From an uncultured Pseudomonadales bacterium (GTDB lineage Bacteria; Pseudomonadota; Gammaproteobacteria; Pseudomonadales; Pseudohongiellaceae), in NCBI GenBank assembly GCA_943789485.1, contig CALSUH010000012.1, positions 1-64,000 of the forward strand: a stretch of 64,000 bases of DNA, written 5' to 3'. The notes under the pieces are model-generated. The model ran no database searches. It worked only from the letters and a program-made list of their open reading frames with translations, and was not told where the DNA came from. Positions 55,610 through 64,000 of the stretch are shown here, in pieces (positions within the stretch are counted from its first letter, which is position 1; each line of letters starts with the position of its first letter). The position numbers and the translations under genes were made by a program.

Positions 55610-55882
55610 CTAGTTTATGTTGTCGAGCAGGCCATCTAGACATTCGTATTCGAACTCATGATCGATGCGTTTGCCATCTAAGCGTTCTTCGATGCGCCTG
55701 CGCAGTTCGGTATATTGAGTCTTAGTCGAAACTGCTTTCGCCGATGCCTCATCGACCACATTTATCTCATCCACAGGTAACATTACAGCAGCATCAAAAA
55801 ATTCTATCGAGTCGTCGATGGAATCATTCCTCTGGAGTTCTTTCATGGCGATTCTCGCTCTGTCACTAACGGGCATCCACAT
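55610..55882 (-). CDS. Small acidic protein, possibly PA3496-like
   Basis: A 90-residue protein. Its C-terminal half (QYTELRRRIEERLDGKRIDH then EFEYECLDGLL) matches the pattern RRRIE-LE-KRL-x-E-L of the PA3496 family, a small helical protein of Pseudomonas-related bacteria. The N-terminal half is acidic without recognisable domains. A purine-rich ribosome-binding site lies ahead of ATG 55882. It lies upstream of neither neighbouring operon in an obvious way. The assignment is by short motif only. Confidence 0.5.
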   Translation of the reverse strand: MWMPVSDRARIAMKELQRNDSIDDSIEFFDAAVMLPVDEINVVDEASAKAVSTKTQYTELRRRIEERLDGKRIDHEFEYECLDGLLDNIN

Positions 55883-56021
55883 GGAGCTAACGCTCCTAAG
55901 TAAACCTATCGTATGTTCAGGCGTGATTCTTCAATAAAAAGAGAAATAAATTTTCACTAATTTACAGTCATGAGAAAGACTAATAAAATCAGAGCTTTAT
56001 AGTCACCAAAAGAGCTATGTA

Positions 56022-57773
56022 TCAGGCGTCGACTCCGAGGAATTCCAGGGTTTTCTTGCGGAGCTCTTTTTTAGCTATCTTGCCAGTCGCTATGCGCGGT
56101 AGTTGTTCGTACTGGAAAAAGGCTCGCTCAGGTATCTTAAAGCTGGCTATTCGTGAGCTTAGAAAGCTGGTCAATTGCTCAGAGTTAAGTACGCTGCCTG
56201 CCTGCAGCATGATTGAGCAGCAGAGCATTTCGCCTAGACGTTCTTCGGGTATGCCGTATACGGAAACCTCACTAACCTCGGGATGTTCGCTGATCGCATA
56301 TTCTACTTCGGCACAGCCAATGTTCTCTCCGCCACGAATCACAATGTCTTTGGCGCGGTCTAGGATGATTAGAAAGCCTAAATCATCCAACATGCCGATA
56401 TCGCCGCTGTGAAACCAACCGTCCTTAATTACTTCCGCAGTGGCCTCAGGTTTATTCCAGTAGCCCTTCATGACTGTTGCGCCCTTGATGCATATCTCAC
56501 CAACTCCGCCATCTTCGAGAGTGTTACCTTCGTCATCGACGATCTTTACACTTGTCACCGGAGGTGTAGGTCGTCCTGTGCTATTGGGTCTGCTCGCGTA
56601 AAATTTTCCAGAAATTATTGCGCCGATTGCATTTGTCTCGGTGAGGCCATAGCCAAGACCGGGAATAGCTGCATCGGGAAATTTTTGCATGATCATATTG
56701 AGATGCTCTGGCGGACGAGGCGCGCCACCACTTTGTACCCCACGTAAACTACTTAGGTCTGTCGTTTCGAAGTTTGGCGATTGCATTATTTCCCATGCCA
56801 TCGTTGGCACACCGTGAAATACTGAAATTCTCTCTTGCTCTATCAATTTCAATGCGGCCTCGGCATCCCATTTGTACATCATCACAAACTTACGTGAGTA
56901 GATGAAGCTGGCTAAAAACTGTGCATGGCTTCCCGTCACATGGAATAACGGCACATTCGCGAGAAGGGCTGGTGGATATGTTGGGTTCTCTTCCACTAAC
57001 TCAGGGCGGAGGATCTCTGTGATCTCTTTGACGAACTTCCAGGTGTAGAGGGCGTTGATTATGTTTCGATGCGTAGAAAGCACGCCCTTCGGCATGCCTG
57101 TAGAGCCTGAGGTATACATAATTGAAGCCTTGTCTTCAGGGAATACCTCTATCTGAGTCAGCTCGTCTTGAGATAGCGGCTTCACGGACCGGGCCAGCTC
57201 ATAAAATTCTGGTAATGTAGATTCGACCTCAGGCTTGATCATCACGATTTGCACATCGAGCTTGTCTATAAATGGCTTTACTAAGTCCAACCGTGCGGGA
57301 TCAAGAAAGATTAATTTGCTGTCGCTGTCGCTAAGACCGTATTTTAATTCAGAGCTTTTCCACCAAGAGTTCATGGGTACCACAATTGCGCCCACCAGCG
57401 TGATTGCCATATACGCCATACACCATTCAGGAGAATTGCGCGCACAAATAGCCACACGATCACCCCGTTGGATCTCGTATTTCTCTTTGAGTATTCGCGC
57501 CATGCGTAATGCTAGGTCCAAACTCTCGGCAAAATTAAAGCGCTCTTGCTGATATACCAAAAAGGTCTGATCGCCAAATTCTAATCCCAGCTTATAGAGT
57601 TCGCCGAGGTTTTTTGGAGCGTGAGCGAAAACACTCAATTCCTGACCATCGATGGTAACGGTTTCGGTTTCGAGTGCGGCGCCGGAACCCATGTGTGCGG
57701 CAGCAATAGATTTCAGCTGACCTAGGTCATGGCTTATTTGTTGGTCGGACAGTGTGTTGGCTTGAATGGTCAC
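56022..57773 (-). CDS. Class I acyl-CoA synthetase (AMP-binding)
   Basis: A 583-residue ANL-superfamily ligase. The P-loop-like A3 is IMYTSGSTGMPKGVLSTHRN, A5 is LGYGLTETNAIGA, A7/A8 is WFHSGDIGMLDDLGFLIILD then RAKDIVIRGGENIGCAEVE, and the catalytic A10 Lys is RIATGKIAKKELRKK. It activates a carboxylic acid, probably a medium/long-chain or aromatic acid, as acyl-AMP and then acyl-CoA in the cytoplasm. Its start overlaps the end of the quinone oxidoreductase gene upstream by four bases, so the two form an operon. Substrate is not determinable. Confidence 0.9.
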   Translation of the reverse strand: MTIQANTLSDQQISHDLGQLKSIAAAHMGSGAALETETVTIDGQELSVFAHAPKNLGELYKLGLEFGDQTFLVYQQERFNFAESLDLALRMARILKEKYEIQRGDRVAICARNSPEWCMAYMAITLVGAIVVPMNSWWKSSELKYGLSDSDSKLIFLDPARLDLVKPFIDKLDVQIVMIKPEVESTLPEFYELARSVKPLSQDELTQIEVFPEDKASIMYTSGSTGMPKGVLSTHRNIINALYTWKFVKEITEILRPELVEENPTYPPALLANVPLFHVTGSHAQFLASFIYSRKFVMMYKWDAEAALKLIEQERISVFHGVPTMAWEIMQSPNFETTDLSSLRGVQSGGAPRPPEHLNMIMQKFPDAAIPGLGYGLTETNAIGAIISGKFYASRPNSTGRPTPPVTSVKIVDDEGNTLEDGGVGEICIKGATVMKGYWNKPEATAEVIKDGWFHSGDIGMLDDLGFLIILDRAKDIVIRGGENIGCAEVEYAISEHPEVSEVSVYGIPEERLGEMLCCSIMLQAGSVLNSEQLTSFLSSRIASFKIPERAFFQYEQLPRIATGKIAKKELRKKTLEFLGVDA

Positions 57774-58753
57774 TCTTTGTTTATCTCCAGCGTCACTTTG
57801 CCCATGACTTTGCGTTCAGTGAACACATTGAATGCATCTACAAAATCAGTCATTGCGAAAGATTCGGTGACGATGGGTGTTAATTTTCCAGCGTCGTACA
57901 TTTCTAGCAACTCGGCGAAATTTTTCTCATATTCTGCAGGTTCTTCTTTTCGGAAGCGCCCGAGGAACACTCCTACCATGGATGATCCTTTGAGTAGGGC
58001 GAGATTCGCCTTGTACTGCGGAATGCGCCCGCTGGTGAATCCCACGACTAGAAGCCGTCCATTCCAATTTATGCAGCGGCAGCTTTGATCGAAGAGGTCG
58101 CCGCCTACTGGATCGTAGATTACATCGGCACCCGTGCCGCCGGTGAGTTCTTTTACTCGCTCTTTGAGTTCACCATCGCCATAGTTGAGTAATGCATCTG
58201 GGTTCAGCCGGTTGACAAAATCAAGTTTCTCGTCGGAGCTTGCTGCAGCAATCACCTTGGCGCCCATAAGCTTGCCTAGCTCAACTGCGGCTAGGCCGAC
58301 ACCGCCACTGGCACCGAGAACGAGCAGGGTTTCGCCAGCTTGCAACTGCGCGCGTTGCTTCAGGGCGTAATAGGACGTTGTGTAAATCATCGCGAAGCCA
58401 GCAGCTGTCTTGAAATCCATGCTATCTGGAATCTTGCGCAGGCCATCGGCCTTGACGGCTACCTGTTCAGCTAATCCGCCTATACCGGGAGTGGCCATGA
58501 CCCTATCGCCTACAGCGAAGCCTCGAATGCCCGCACCAACAGAGGTAATTATTCCGCCAACTTCTGAGCCAGGTGTGAATGGCATCGGAGGTTGGAATTG
58601 GTATTTACCTTGAATTTGCAATCCGTCTGGAAAATTCAGTGATGCAGAGTAAATCTGAACGATCGCCTCATTCTCTGCGGCAACTGGATCATCGATCTCT
58701 TCTAGGACAAGATTTTCAGGGGGACCATAGGCCTTACAAACTATCGCTTTCAT
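57770..58753 (-). CDS. NADPH:quinone oxidoreductase-type MDR protein
   Basis: A 327-residue zinc-free medium-chain dehydrogenase/reductase. The N-terminal MKAIVCKAYGPPENLVLEEI and LNFPDGLQIQGKYQFQPPMP are typical of the Qor/NADPH-dependent quinone reductase group. The Rossmann motif is LVLGASGGVGLAAVELGKLM, then GAKVIAAASSDEKLDF. LFDQSCRCINWNGRLLVVGF and the C-terminal MTDFVDAFNVFTERKVMGKV complete the fold. It reduces quinones or enones such as enoyl-CoA analogues using NADPH. It is the first gene of the operon with the acyl-CoA synthetase. Confidence 0.9.
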   Translation of the reverse strand: MKAIVCKAYGPPENLVLEEIDDPVAAENEAIVQIYSASLNFPDGLQIQGKYQFQPPMPFTPGSEVGGIITSVGAGIRGFAVGDRVMATPGIGGLAEQVAVKADGLRKIPDSMDFKTAAGFAMIYTTSYYALKQRAQLQAGETLLVLGASGGVGLAAVELGKLMGAKVIAAASSDEKLDFVNRLNPDALLNYGDGELKERVKELTGGTGADVIYDPVGGDLFDQSCRCINWNGRLLVVGFTSGRIPQYKANLALLKGSSMVGVFLGRFRKEEPAEYEKNFAELLEMYDAGKLTPIVTESFAMTDFVDAFNVFTERKVMGKVTLEINKE

Positions 58754-58907
58754 GGGGTTACCTCGATTACAACGAACGCGGATTCAATCACGAATAGGTC
58801 TCTACTTCAATTATTAGGGGTATTCTTCGATTGGCCTCTAGGGGTATTGGTGATTGTATTGTTGTGGCCGTTGCAAACGCGTATATTTACCCTTAGATTT
58901 TTTTGTA

Positions 58908-59729
58908 ATGCGCCCCACGATGAATGAACGAAAAAGACAGGCCTATTTAGAGGCTATGGGTGTTCAGACCTATTTCCCGCGGCAACAGTTGCCAGGCGCG
59001 AAATCTTCGCCTAACTACGATTTTCCAGCGTTAAGCACTGTCCTGCCTGAGCGGAATGTGCCAATTCAAGGGAAGACCGAAAAATCAGCGAAGACCGCGA
59101 GGGAAGCCAGTGGACTTGTTGCGATAGAAGAATTGCGCTCGCGCCCGCCTGCCTCCCGCAAAGCGACGGTAACGCCAATCCGACAATCGAGTAAGGGTCC
59201 GAGCAGTGAGAATAGATCTGATACGGCGTTGGATCAAGAGAGCAACCTAAGCTTTACGCTACGCTACTACCGCATTAATGAAAGACTGGCGGTACTCGAC
59301 GAGGTGCCCACGCAAGGCTCCGCGCAACTCAGCGGAGAATCGATAACGTTGATGCAAGCGATTCTAAAGGCTTTAGGACAGGATGGCTTCGAGCCCAGTT
59401 TAAAAGCGGAAGAGTTTTCCTGGCCCTTGCTTAGTGGATACTCCATGAAGAACTCACCGCGGGTAGAGGCAGCGAAAGCAATCTCAGGATTTCTGCAGAT
59501 GCGCAAAGAAACGGATGGCTTCACTAATCTGTTGGTATTTGCAGGGCAGGTTGAAGATGTTCTACTCCAGTTTGATGGGAGCAAGAGAGCGCGAGATTTT
59601 CAGAGCAGCAAAGGCTACTTTATGACGGTAACGCATAGCTTAGCCTCGATGCTGGCAGTATCCACCCTAAAGAGAGATGTATGGCAGCATTTGCAGGCAC
59701 TGCAAAAGCGAATCGATAGCTCTTGCTAG
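58908..59729 (+). CDS. Uncharacterised protein upstream of rimI, HolD-like N-terminus
   Basis: A 273-residue protein. The N-terminal NERKRQAYLEAMGVQTYFPR resembles the start of the DNA polymerase III psi subunit (HolD), whose gene often precedes rimI in gammaproteobacteria. The middle is a low-complexity basic/Ser-Pro linker. The C-terminal domain (LAVLDEVPTQGSAQLSGESI, DGFEPSLKAEEFSWPLLSG and DGFTNLLVFAGQVEDVLLQF) is the conserved part of a family found beside rimI. ATG 58908 or 58920 are likely starts; the frame is open from 58854. The function is unproven, with psi-like clamp-loader attachment as an inference. Confidence 0.6.
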   Translation: MRPTMNERKRQAYLEAMGVQTYFPRQQLPGAKSSPNYDFPALSTVLPERNVPIQGKTEKSAKTAREASGLVAIEELRSRPPASRKATVTPIRQSSKGPSSENRSDTALDQESNLSFTLRYYRINERLAVLDEVPTQGSAQLSGESITLMQAILKALGQDGFEPSLKAEEFSWPLLSGYSMKNSPRVEAAKAISGFLQMRKETDGFTNLLVFAGQVEDVLLQFDGSKRARDFQSSKGYFMTVTHSLASMLAVSTLKRDVWQHLQALQKRIDSSC

Positions 59730-59778
59730 CGCTTTGCTTTTAGCTTGCCTGAAACCTGCTCGCCAAGCCTACTAACTT

Positions 59779-60255
59779 ATGCACCCTGAAACCAATCTAA
59801 AGACCGACTTCTTTGCTCGAACAATGCGGACTAGCGATGTCGAACTAGTCGCGCAGAATGAAGCGGCCGCTTATGATCATCCTTGGACTAAGCGCATCAT
59901 CGTCGATTGCCTTAGAGCGGGTTACCAGTGTTGGGTCTTGGCCAATAAGCAGCAGATAGTCGCTCATGCTGTCGTGTCTGTGGCAATCGGCGAGTGCCAT
60001 CTATTAACGCTCTGCGTACACCCGGATCATCAGCGAAATGGTTACGGCAGAAAACTGTTTGATTTGTTGTTGAGTCGAGCTCAAAAGCAAAAGGCGGAGA
60101 TCTGTTTTCTCGAGGTTCGCCGCTCCAATATGGGGGCGATCGCGCTTTATCGCTCAATGGGTTTCGTGCAGATCGGAGAACGCAAAAACTATTATCCCGG
60201 CAACGGTGATAGGGAAGACGCGCTGATCATGTCCCGAGACTTGCCGCTGCCCTGA
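59779..60255 (+). CDS. rimI: Ribosomal protein S18 alanine N-acetyltransferase
   Basis: A 158-residue GNAT acetyltransferase, standard RimI length. Motif A is LLTLCVHPDHQRNGYGRKLF (acetyl-CoA pyrophosphate loop QRNGYG), followed by FLEVRRSNMGAIALYRSMGF and the RimI-typical IGERKNYYPGNGDREDALIM. It acetylates the N-terminal Ala of ribosomal protein S18 using acetyl-CoA. It lies 49 bp after the HolD-like gene, the usual order, and is probably co-transcribed. The tandem 10-bp repeat starts at its 3' end. Confidence 0.92.
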   Translation: MHPETNLKTDFFARTMRTSDVELVAQNEAAAYDHPWTKRIIVDCLRAGYQCWVLANKQQIVAHAVVSVAIGECHLLTLCVHPDHQRNGYGRKLFDLLLSRAQKQKAEICFLEVRRSNMGAIALYRSMGFVQIGERKNYYPGNGDREDALIMSRDLPLP

Positions 60256-60280
60256 CCTTACCTGACCTTACCTGACCTTA
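60251..60280. repeat. Three tandem copies of CCTGACCTTA
   Basis: The 10-bp unit is repeated exactly three times and begins within the last codons of rimI, whose stop is the first TGA of the array. It probably arose by slipped-strand mispairing. No function is seen. Confidence 0.9.
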
Positions 60281-60303
60281 GAAGTAGCTTAGGTTTGGAC
60301 GGC

Positions 60304-60543
60304 TCATTTGGAGCTATTTATTCTACTCAGCAATTTCCTAAGCAATGAGAACGCGGCCACAAGACACAAAGCCGCTAGCATTATACCGCCAAGAAACAGG
60401 ATGCTACCCAGTAACATGTTAAGGATCTCCGCCATGGAGAGGTTTTGCCAGGTCGCAACCACCCATACACAGGCGATACCACAAGCGATGCCCACCAGCA
60501 CGGCGGCTGTTTTTTTGCGTATTTTTAGTAGTGAAAAAATCAA
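60304..60543 (-). CDS. Small two-helix membrane protein
   Basis: A 79-residue protein with two hydrophobic helices (TAAVLVGIACGIACVWVVAT and MLLGSILFLGGIMLAALCLV), a basic start (SLLKIRKKT) and a basic end (LRKLLSRINSSK). No family is recognised. Its ATG overlaps the stop of the topoisomerase-zinc-finger gene by four bases, strongly indicating translation from the same transcript. Confidence 0.65.
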   Translation of the reverse strand: MIFSLLKIRKKTAAVLVGIACGIACVWVVATWQNLSMAEILNMLLGSILFLGGIMLAALCLVAAFSLLRKLLSRINSSK

Positions 60544-60992
60544 AACTTGGGCCTGTTGTTATCTTCGCTATAACTGGCAGTGCAGTTGGGGTAGTCGCTG
60601 CAACCCCAGAATACACCATTTTTACCACTGCGCTTAATAAGAAGGTGATTACACTTTTGACATTGATAGGCCGCTTCGGGGACGCCATCGTGGTCAGCAA
60701 GGGTCACCTTACAACCCTTAGAGTACCCGCTGCAAAACCAATAATTACCTTTTTCCTTATCTGCTTTTACCAATTGACGTGTGCACAGCGGGCAGCGGTA
60801 ATGTTCGTCCACATCTTCCGAGGGCTTGCCATCCACATCATTGAGAGAAGTACGGCAATCAGGAAACCCGCTACAGCCCCAGAAAGGCCCCATCTTTCCT
60901 TGAATTCGGCGCAGCGGTTTCTTGCAAGTCAGACAATAATGCAGTCGCTCGGTATTGCTGCTGTTGTCGGTTTCGGAGTTAGAATCGGACAT
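60540..60992 (-). CDS. Topoisomerase-type C4 zinc-finger protein
   Basis: About 150 residues with three zf-C4_Topoisom fingers: YCLTCKKPLRRIQGKMGPFW with GCSGFPDC, YRCPLCTRQL with FCSGYSKGC, and YQCQKCNHLLIKRSGKNGVF with WGCSDYPNC. These occur at the C-terminus of type IA topoisomerases and here stand alone, like the YrdD group, suggesting single-stranded nucleic-acid binding. ATG 60992 (MSDSNSETDN) is the likely start; the frame is open to 61052. It is coupled by a 4-bp overlap to the small membrane protein. Confidence 0.85.
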   Translation of the reverse strand: MSDSNSETDNSSNTERLHYCLTCKKPLRRIQGKMGPFWGCSGFPDCRTSLNDVDGKPSEDVDEHYRCPLCTRQLVKADKEKGNYWFCSGYSKGCKVTLADHDGVPEAAYQCQKCNHLLIKRSGKNGVFWGCSDYPNCTASYSEDNNRPKF

Positions 60993-61132
60993 AGTTTTGG
61001 GCAAAGCTTCGAGTATAGTCTGCCGGTAGCGGGAGCGAGAAATGCTAGACACTCGATGCTACTAGAATTTAATGATGGTAGCAGAAGCAAGCAAGCAGCA
61101 CAGCGATTTACTACTCTCAGGGGGCGCTATGG

Positions 61133-62212
61133 CTAGTTAAGCTGTCCTAGTTCTTTTATCGCAGCGATTAGAGCCGCGTTTTCAGCAACCGTACCAATTG
61201 AAATGCGTAGCTTATCGCGCAGTCGATCTTGGTCGAAATAACGCACTAGGATATTGCGTTGCTTCAATTGTAGGTACAGCTTTTCGGCGCCTATCGATTC
61301 TGGAATCTGACACAAGATAAAATTGCTCTGACTGGTTGGCGTAGTAAGACCGAGTTTTTGTAAATCTGCACGCAATTGATCCCGACTTTGACGAATGCGT
61401 TCGCAGTTTTCTCGTGCATATTCGCATGAATCTAGCGCCGCGGTGGCAAGGCTCTGGGCGATATGGTCGGTGTTATAACTGTCCCGTGTCTTAAACATCA
61501 TCGGTTCGATCAGCGATTTTGCCCCAATACCGTAACCAAAGCGCAGGCCCGCTAAGGAGTAAGCCTTGCTCAGTGTTCTGAGAATCAGAATATTATCGTG
61601 AGAATTAATCAACGCTATAGAATTGTAGTTGAGTGCCGGATCGACAAAATCAACATAGGCCTCATCGATTAATAGTAGGCCCGAAAAATTGTCGGCTACC
61701 TTGGCCAAGTAGTCGGTGGTTAGCAGGGCGCCGGTGGGTGCGTTAGGGTTAACCAGAATCAACAACTTAGCCGCGGAGTTATTTAATTGCTCTAGAAAAT
61801 CCTCAGGCATGCTCCAGTCATCAAGGAGCGAAATCTCTTCTAATTGACAGCCCTGAATTTCAGCGAGAACCGGATACAGAGAATAGCTGGGTTTGCAGAC
61901 GGCGATGGTGTCTAGTTGTTCAACATAAGTAGTCAAAACGAGGCGTAATAGTTCGTCACCGCCATTAGTGGGAATGATCTGCTCTGCGGATATATTGTGC
62001 AGCCGGCCAGCGGCTTCTCGAAACGAATTAGCCATCGGTGACGGATAACGCCTAAGGGCGGCCACGTCGATCGATTTTAAGGCTTTAGCCACTTGCGGAC
62101 TGGGCGGATAGGGGTTCTCATTGGTGTTAAGCTTAATAGTGCCCGCGGCCCTTGTTTGTTCGCCCGGCGCATAGCCCTGCATTTTCTCAATATTTTTACG
62201 TTCGAAAGACAT
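61133..62212 (-). CDS. hisC: Histidinol-phosphate aminotransferase
   Basis: A 359-residue PLP aminotransferase of fold type I. The start YAPGEQTRAAGTIKLNTNEN (substrate Asn) fits HisC. Other features are NGGDELLRLVLTTYVEQLD, NPNAPTGALLTTDYL (cofactor Asn), LLIDEAYVDF and the Schiff-base lysine in RTLSKAYSLAGLRFGYGIG. It converts imidazole-acetol phosphate to L-histidinol phosphate. It is not in a his operon here, so a role with aromatic amino acids (HisC paralogues) is also possible. Its start is divergent from nothing recognisable, and 149 bp separate it from the next gene on its strand. Confidence 0.9.
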   Translation of the reverse strand: MSFERKNIEKMQGYAPGEQTRAAGTIKLNTNENPYPPSPQVAKALKSIDVAALRRYPSPMANSFREAAGRLHNISAEQIIPTNGGDELLRLVLTTYVEQLDTIAVCKPSYSLYPVLAEIQGCQLEEISLLDDWSMPEDFLEQLNNSAAKLLILVNPNAPTGALLTTDYLAKVADNFSGLLLIDEAYVDFVDPALNYNSIALINSHDNILILRTLSKAYSLAGLRFGYGIGAKSLIEPMMFKTRDSYNTDHIAQSLATAALDSCEYARENCERIRQSRDQLRADLQKLGLTTPTSQSNFILCQIPESIGAEKLYLQLKQRNILVRYFDQDRLRDKLRISIGTVAENAALIAAIKELGQLN

Positions 62213-62361
62213 ACTGAAGCTTCGTCAAGTGATTGTTCAACCCTAGAGAGTCAGGTGAACTGATTGAGTCGATTCATCTGCAAGCGGTGGGAGGAAAAGC
62301 TTATAGCTTTAATGGGTTTGAGTCTAGCGTCTATAGCTCGGTATTTCAGCTTGCTACGCCT

Positions 62362-63216
62362 CTACTGGCTAGGCAAATAGGTCTGGAGCCGATTGGTCCA
62401 GCCGGCTATCCAGCGTTGCTCTTTCCGTTCGCTAGGTGCATTTGCAACGCGTCGCTTCAGTACCCGAGTAGCAGCCGCTACGAAATCGTCGAGATTGGCA
62501 GTACTGCCTTGCAATTCCAACAGAACCTGCAACAGCCCCCAGCCTTCGCCCTGGTAACGTTCGCTAGTTGCAGTGCCGGTTCCTTTGAAATGAACATAGT
62601 CAATCAGGGCATACATGCCATAAGGCGTTTGTGAGTTGGCGATTTCATAGAAGCTGGCCTCAACAGAACTTTGCTGTGAGGGTTCTAATTCGCGAAACAG
62701 ATCAGCTGTCGAGTTATGCAATCTTTCGACGATAAACAATACTTGAAGCTCGGTGGTCGAGTCTAAGAATTCGCGCAGCTGCTGCATTCTGTGGCTCTCG
62801 AAATCGGCCAGGAATTGCTCCCTGTTCTGCCATGGAGAGTCGAGGTTTTCTAGTGCCTCTAACCATGCAGGTAATTCATAGCCGTGCTTCTTGTAGAAGG
62901 CTAACAAGATTGGAAAGGTTTCTTCAAAGCGTTCGTTTTGCTGAGAGCTGTACCAGATAAAGTGACCTATACCGAGTGAGGGAAAGTCTTCGCCCTCGTT
63001 CCAGCTGGTCAGGCAGCTAAAATTTCTATTGCATTCGTTCGCAAAAACCCGATCGCCTAGCCAATTCATCTGTTGTGAATTGAACTGTGGTAATTGCCCC
63101 GAAGCCACCGGAATTGCTGCGATCTGCAGCAGTAATAGCAGCAAAAAACTATTGAAACTGATTGAAATAGATGGCATTTTGGTTAGTGCTCGCAGCATTG
63201 AAAAAATAAAGAGCAT
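62362..63216 (-). CDS. Exported conserved protein, possible lysozyme-like fold
   Basis: A 284-residue protein with a signal helix (FNSFLLLLLLQIAAIPVASG). The most conserved-looking segment is NCLTSW-type CLTSWNEGEDFPSLGIGHFI then WYSSQQNERFEETFP. The Glu and the LGIGH phrase recall the E-x8-DG/TIGxGH active site of phage-type lysozymes, but the rest is not recognisable. Later parts (RFLADFESHRMQQLREFL-like helix, QTPYGMYALIDYVHFKGTGT and SERYQGEGWGLLQVLLELQG) look helical and are reminiscent of glycosidase-type domains. Function unknown; peptidoglycan hydrolase is speculative. Confidence 0.7.
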   Translation of the reverse strand: MLFIFSMLRALTKMPSISISFNSFLLLLLLQIAAIPVASGQLPQFNSQQMNWLGDRVFANECNRNFSCLTSWNEGEDFPSLGIGHFIWYSSQQNERFEETFPILLAFYKKHGYELPAWLEALENLDSPWQNREQFLADFESHRMQQLREFLDSTTELQVLFIVERLHNSTADLFRELEPSQQSSVEASFYEIANSQTPYGMYALIDYVHFKGTGTATSERYQGEGWGLLQVLLELQGSTANLDDFVAAATRVLKRRVANAPSERKEQRWIAGWTNRLQTYLPSQ

Positions 63217-63369
63217 GATAAACCTTGGTATCGGCCAAAACTCTGGAATTTGACAGTACTTTTGTCACATCCGGGCAGTCTTTGCACGTAGAATGGGCCC
63301 CGCTTGAGGCTAGGGTGGAACAGGCCACGTAAAATATCTGATTAATGGATGCTGGAAATACTCAAAACA

Positions 63370-64000
63370 ATGACTGAGACAGTTAGCACAGACATAGAGA
63401 TCGAATCTCCACTGCCACAGGTAGTGGAGAAGCAGGACGAGTTTGTCGCTAATTTGTCCAAGATCTATCAACGCCTCAAATACAGCAAGAAACTAAAGAC
63501 CGCCATGAAGGAAGTCGAGCAGGATCTGCTTGGGTTGCTTGACGTTAAACTGTTCACGGTTTATCAGAGCGTTGACAACGGTAAGGAAATTCTCGCCAGC
63601 TTCAAGGGCGGCGATCGGGACGACGATGATTCTATCGAGATCAGAGTGCCGTTCAGCGCAACATCACTGGCCGGTTATGTTGCGCTTAGCCAGAGAGCAC
63701 TTGTTATTAAGAATGTTTTAAATAGCGAAGAGCTGGTCGACATTCATCCGCGACTGCAATTCGATAAGCGTTTCAGCGAAGCCAAAGGCTGGAATGTAAA
63801 ATCTATGATCATTGTCCCGATCAAGGATGAAATCTTGCTGGGTGTCATGCAGTTGATTAATTTCGAAGGCGATCGAGAATTCACGAAAACTGATTTAAAG
63901 CACGCGATGATGGTTAGTCAGATGTTGGCTAAACAGTTTCGTTCTTCGCTGCAAAGCACACAGGGTCCGTATGACTATCTAGTGCAGGAAAGAAAAATTT
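63370..64000 (+). CDS. GAF-domain protein, 3' end outside window (possible GspE-type ATPase)
   Basis: Starts at ATG 63370 (MTETVSTDIEIESPLPQVVE) and is open to the window edge, 210 codons. Residues 50-190 form a GAF domain: KEVEQDLLGLLDVKLFTVYQ, EIRVPFSATSLAGYVALSQR, VKSMIIVPIKDEILLGVMQL and DLKHAMMVSQMLAKQF. In many gammaproteobacteria such a GAF domain precedes a PilB/GspE secretion ATPase, and QGPYDYLVQERKI could be the linker to it, but the ATPase lies beyond the window. The role is probably cyclic nucleotide or redox sensing coupled to pilus or secretion machinery (inference). Confidence 0.7.
   Translation, partial: MTETVSTDIEIESPLPQVVEKQDEFVANLSKIYQRLKYSKKLKTAMKEVEQDLLGLLDVKLFTVYQSVDNGKEILASFKGGDRDDDDSIEIRVPFSATSLAGYVALSQRALVIKNVLNSEELVDIHPRLQFDKRFSEAKGWNVKSMIIVPIKDEILLGVMQLINFEGDREFTKTDLKHAMMVSQMLAKQFRSSLQSTQGPYDYLVQERKI

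Overview
The window looks like chromosomal DNA of a heterotrophic, aerobic gammaproteobacterium, probably marine. The evidence is moderate GC, a rimI/hisC/topoisomerase-zinc-finger housekeeping block at the right end, an Anbu peptidase cluster, many secreted c-type cytochromes and quinoproteins, and a form II CO-dehydrogenase-like (cox) operon. No species can be named from sequence alone. No rRNA, tRNA, CRISPR array, prophage or integrase was seen. Layout, left to right: 0-3.8 kb holds the 3' part of an amidohydrolase and an S9 peptidase cut short by a degraded IS3-family element. 3.7-12.4 kb holds short dispersed repeats, a broken DUF819 membrane protein, a DUF4440 lipoprotein, an exported agmatinase-like enzyme, an L-threonine aldolase, an NhaC-type antiporter, a membrane-anchored metallo-beta-lactamase-fold protein and a RidA lipoprotein. 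12.5-14.7 kb is a gene graveyard of three remnants. 14.8-24.7 kb carries a lone CoxL-like gene on the minus strand and a coxG-S-L-M-D-E operon on the plus strand. 24.7-27.2 kb is repeat-rich: two identical 103-bp palindromic elements around a glutathione S-transferase fragment, a 157-bp repeat also present at 3.9 kb, an FAD oxidase whose Tat signal is frameshifted, and an IS3 remnant. 27.4-34.5 kb holds two AhpD-like proteins, an aromatic amino-acid permease beside a hutH pseudogene, MarC, an Asp/Glu racemase, a VanX-like dipeptidase and an esterase. 34.5-44.9 kb is an exported redox region: a diheme cytochrome/beta-helix pair, a cupin, a cytochrome c, a PQQ dehydrogenase, a heme protein with a PHM-like copper domain, an accessory secreted protein and a PAL-like beta-propeller. 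45-48.7 kb has a rhodanese followed by three adjacent genes broken by single-base frameshifts (VOC, aldo/keto reductase, nuclease homologue). 48.7-51.2 kb has a fumarylacetoacetate-hydrolase-family enzyme and an SLC13 transporter. 51.3-55.4 kb is the ATP-grasp/alpha-E/zinc-peptidase/Anbu cluster. 56-64 kb holds an acyl-CoA synthetase/quinone reductase operon and then housekeeping genes. How genes work together: the cox operon encodes the three enzyme subunits plus maturation factors of a molybdenum hydroxylase whose substrate need not be CO. The 38-45 kb block would form an exported electron-transfer and oxygenase system in which a PHM-like copper/heme protein and a PAL-like lyase resemble, as separate proteins, the two halves of animal peptidylglycine alpha-amidating monooxygenase. 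This is the best candidate for an undescribed system here. The Anbu cluster pairs an amidoligase-type ATP-grasp with two peptidases. The window also contains an unusual number of broken genes and a family of about 100-bp inverted repeats. Some of the single-base breaks could be assembly errors and should be verified before being read as gene decay.
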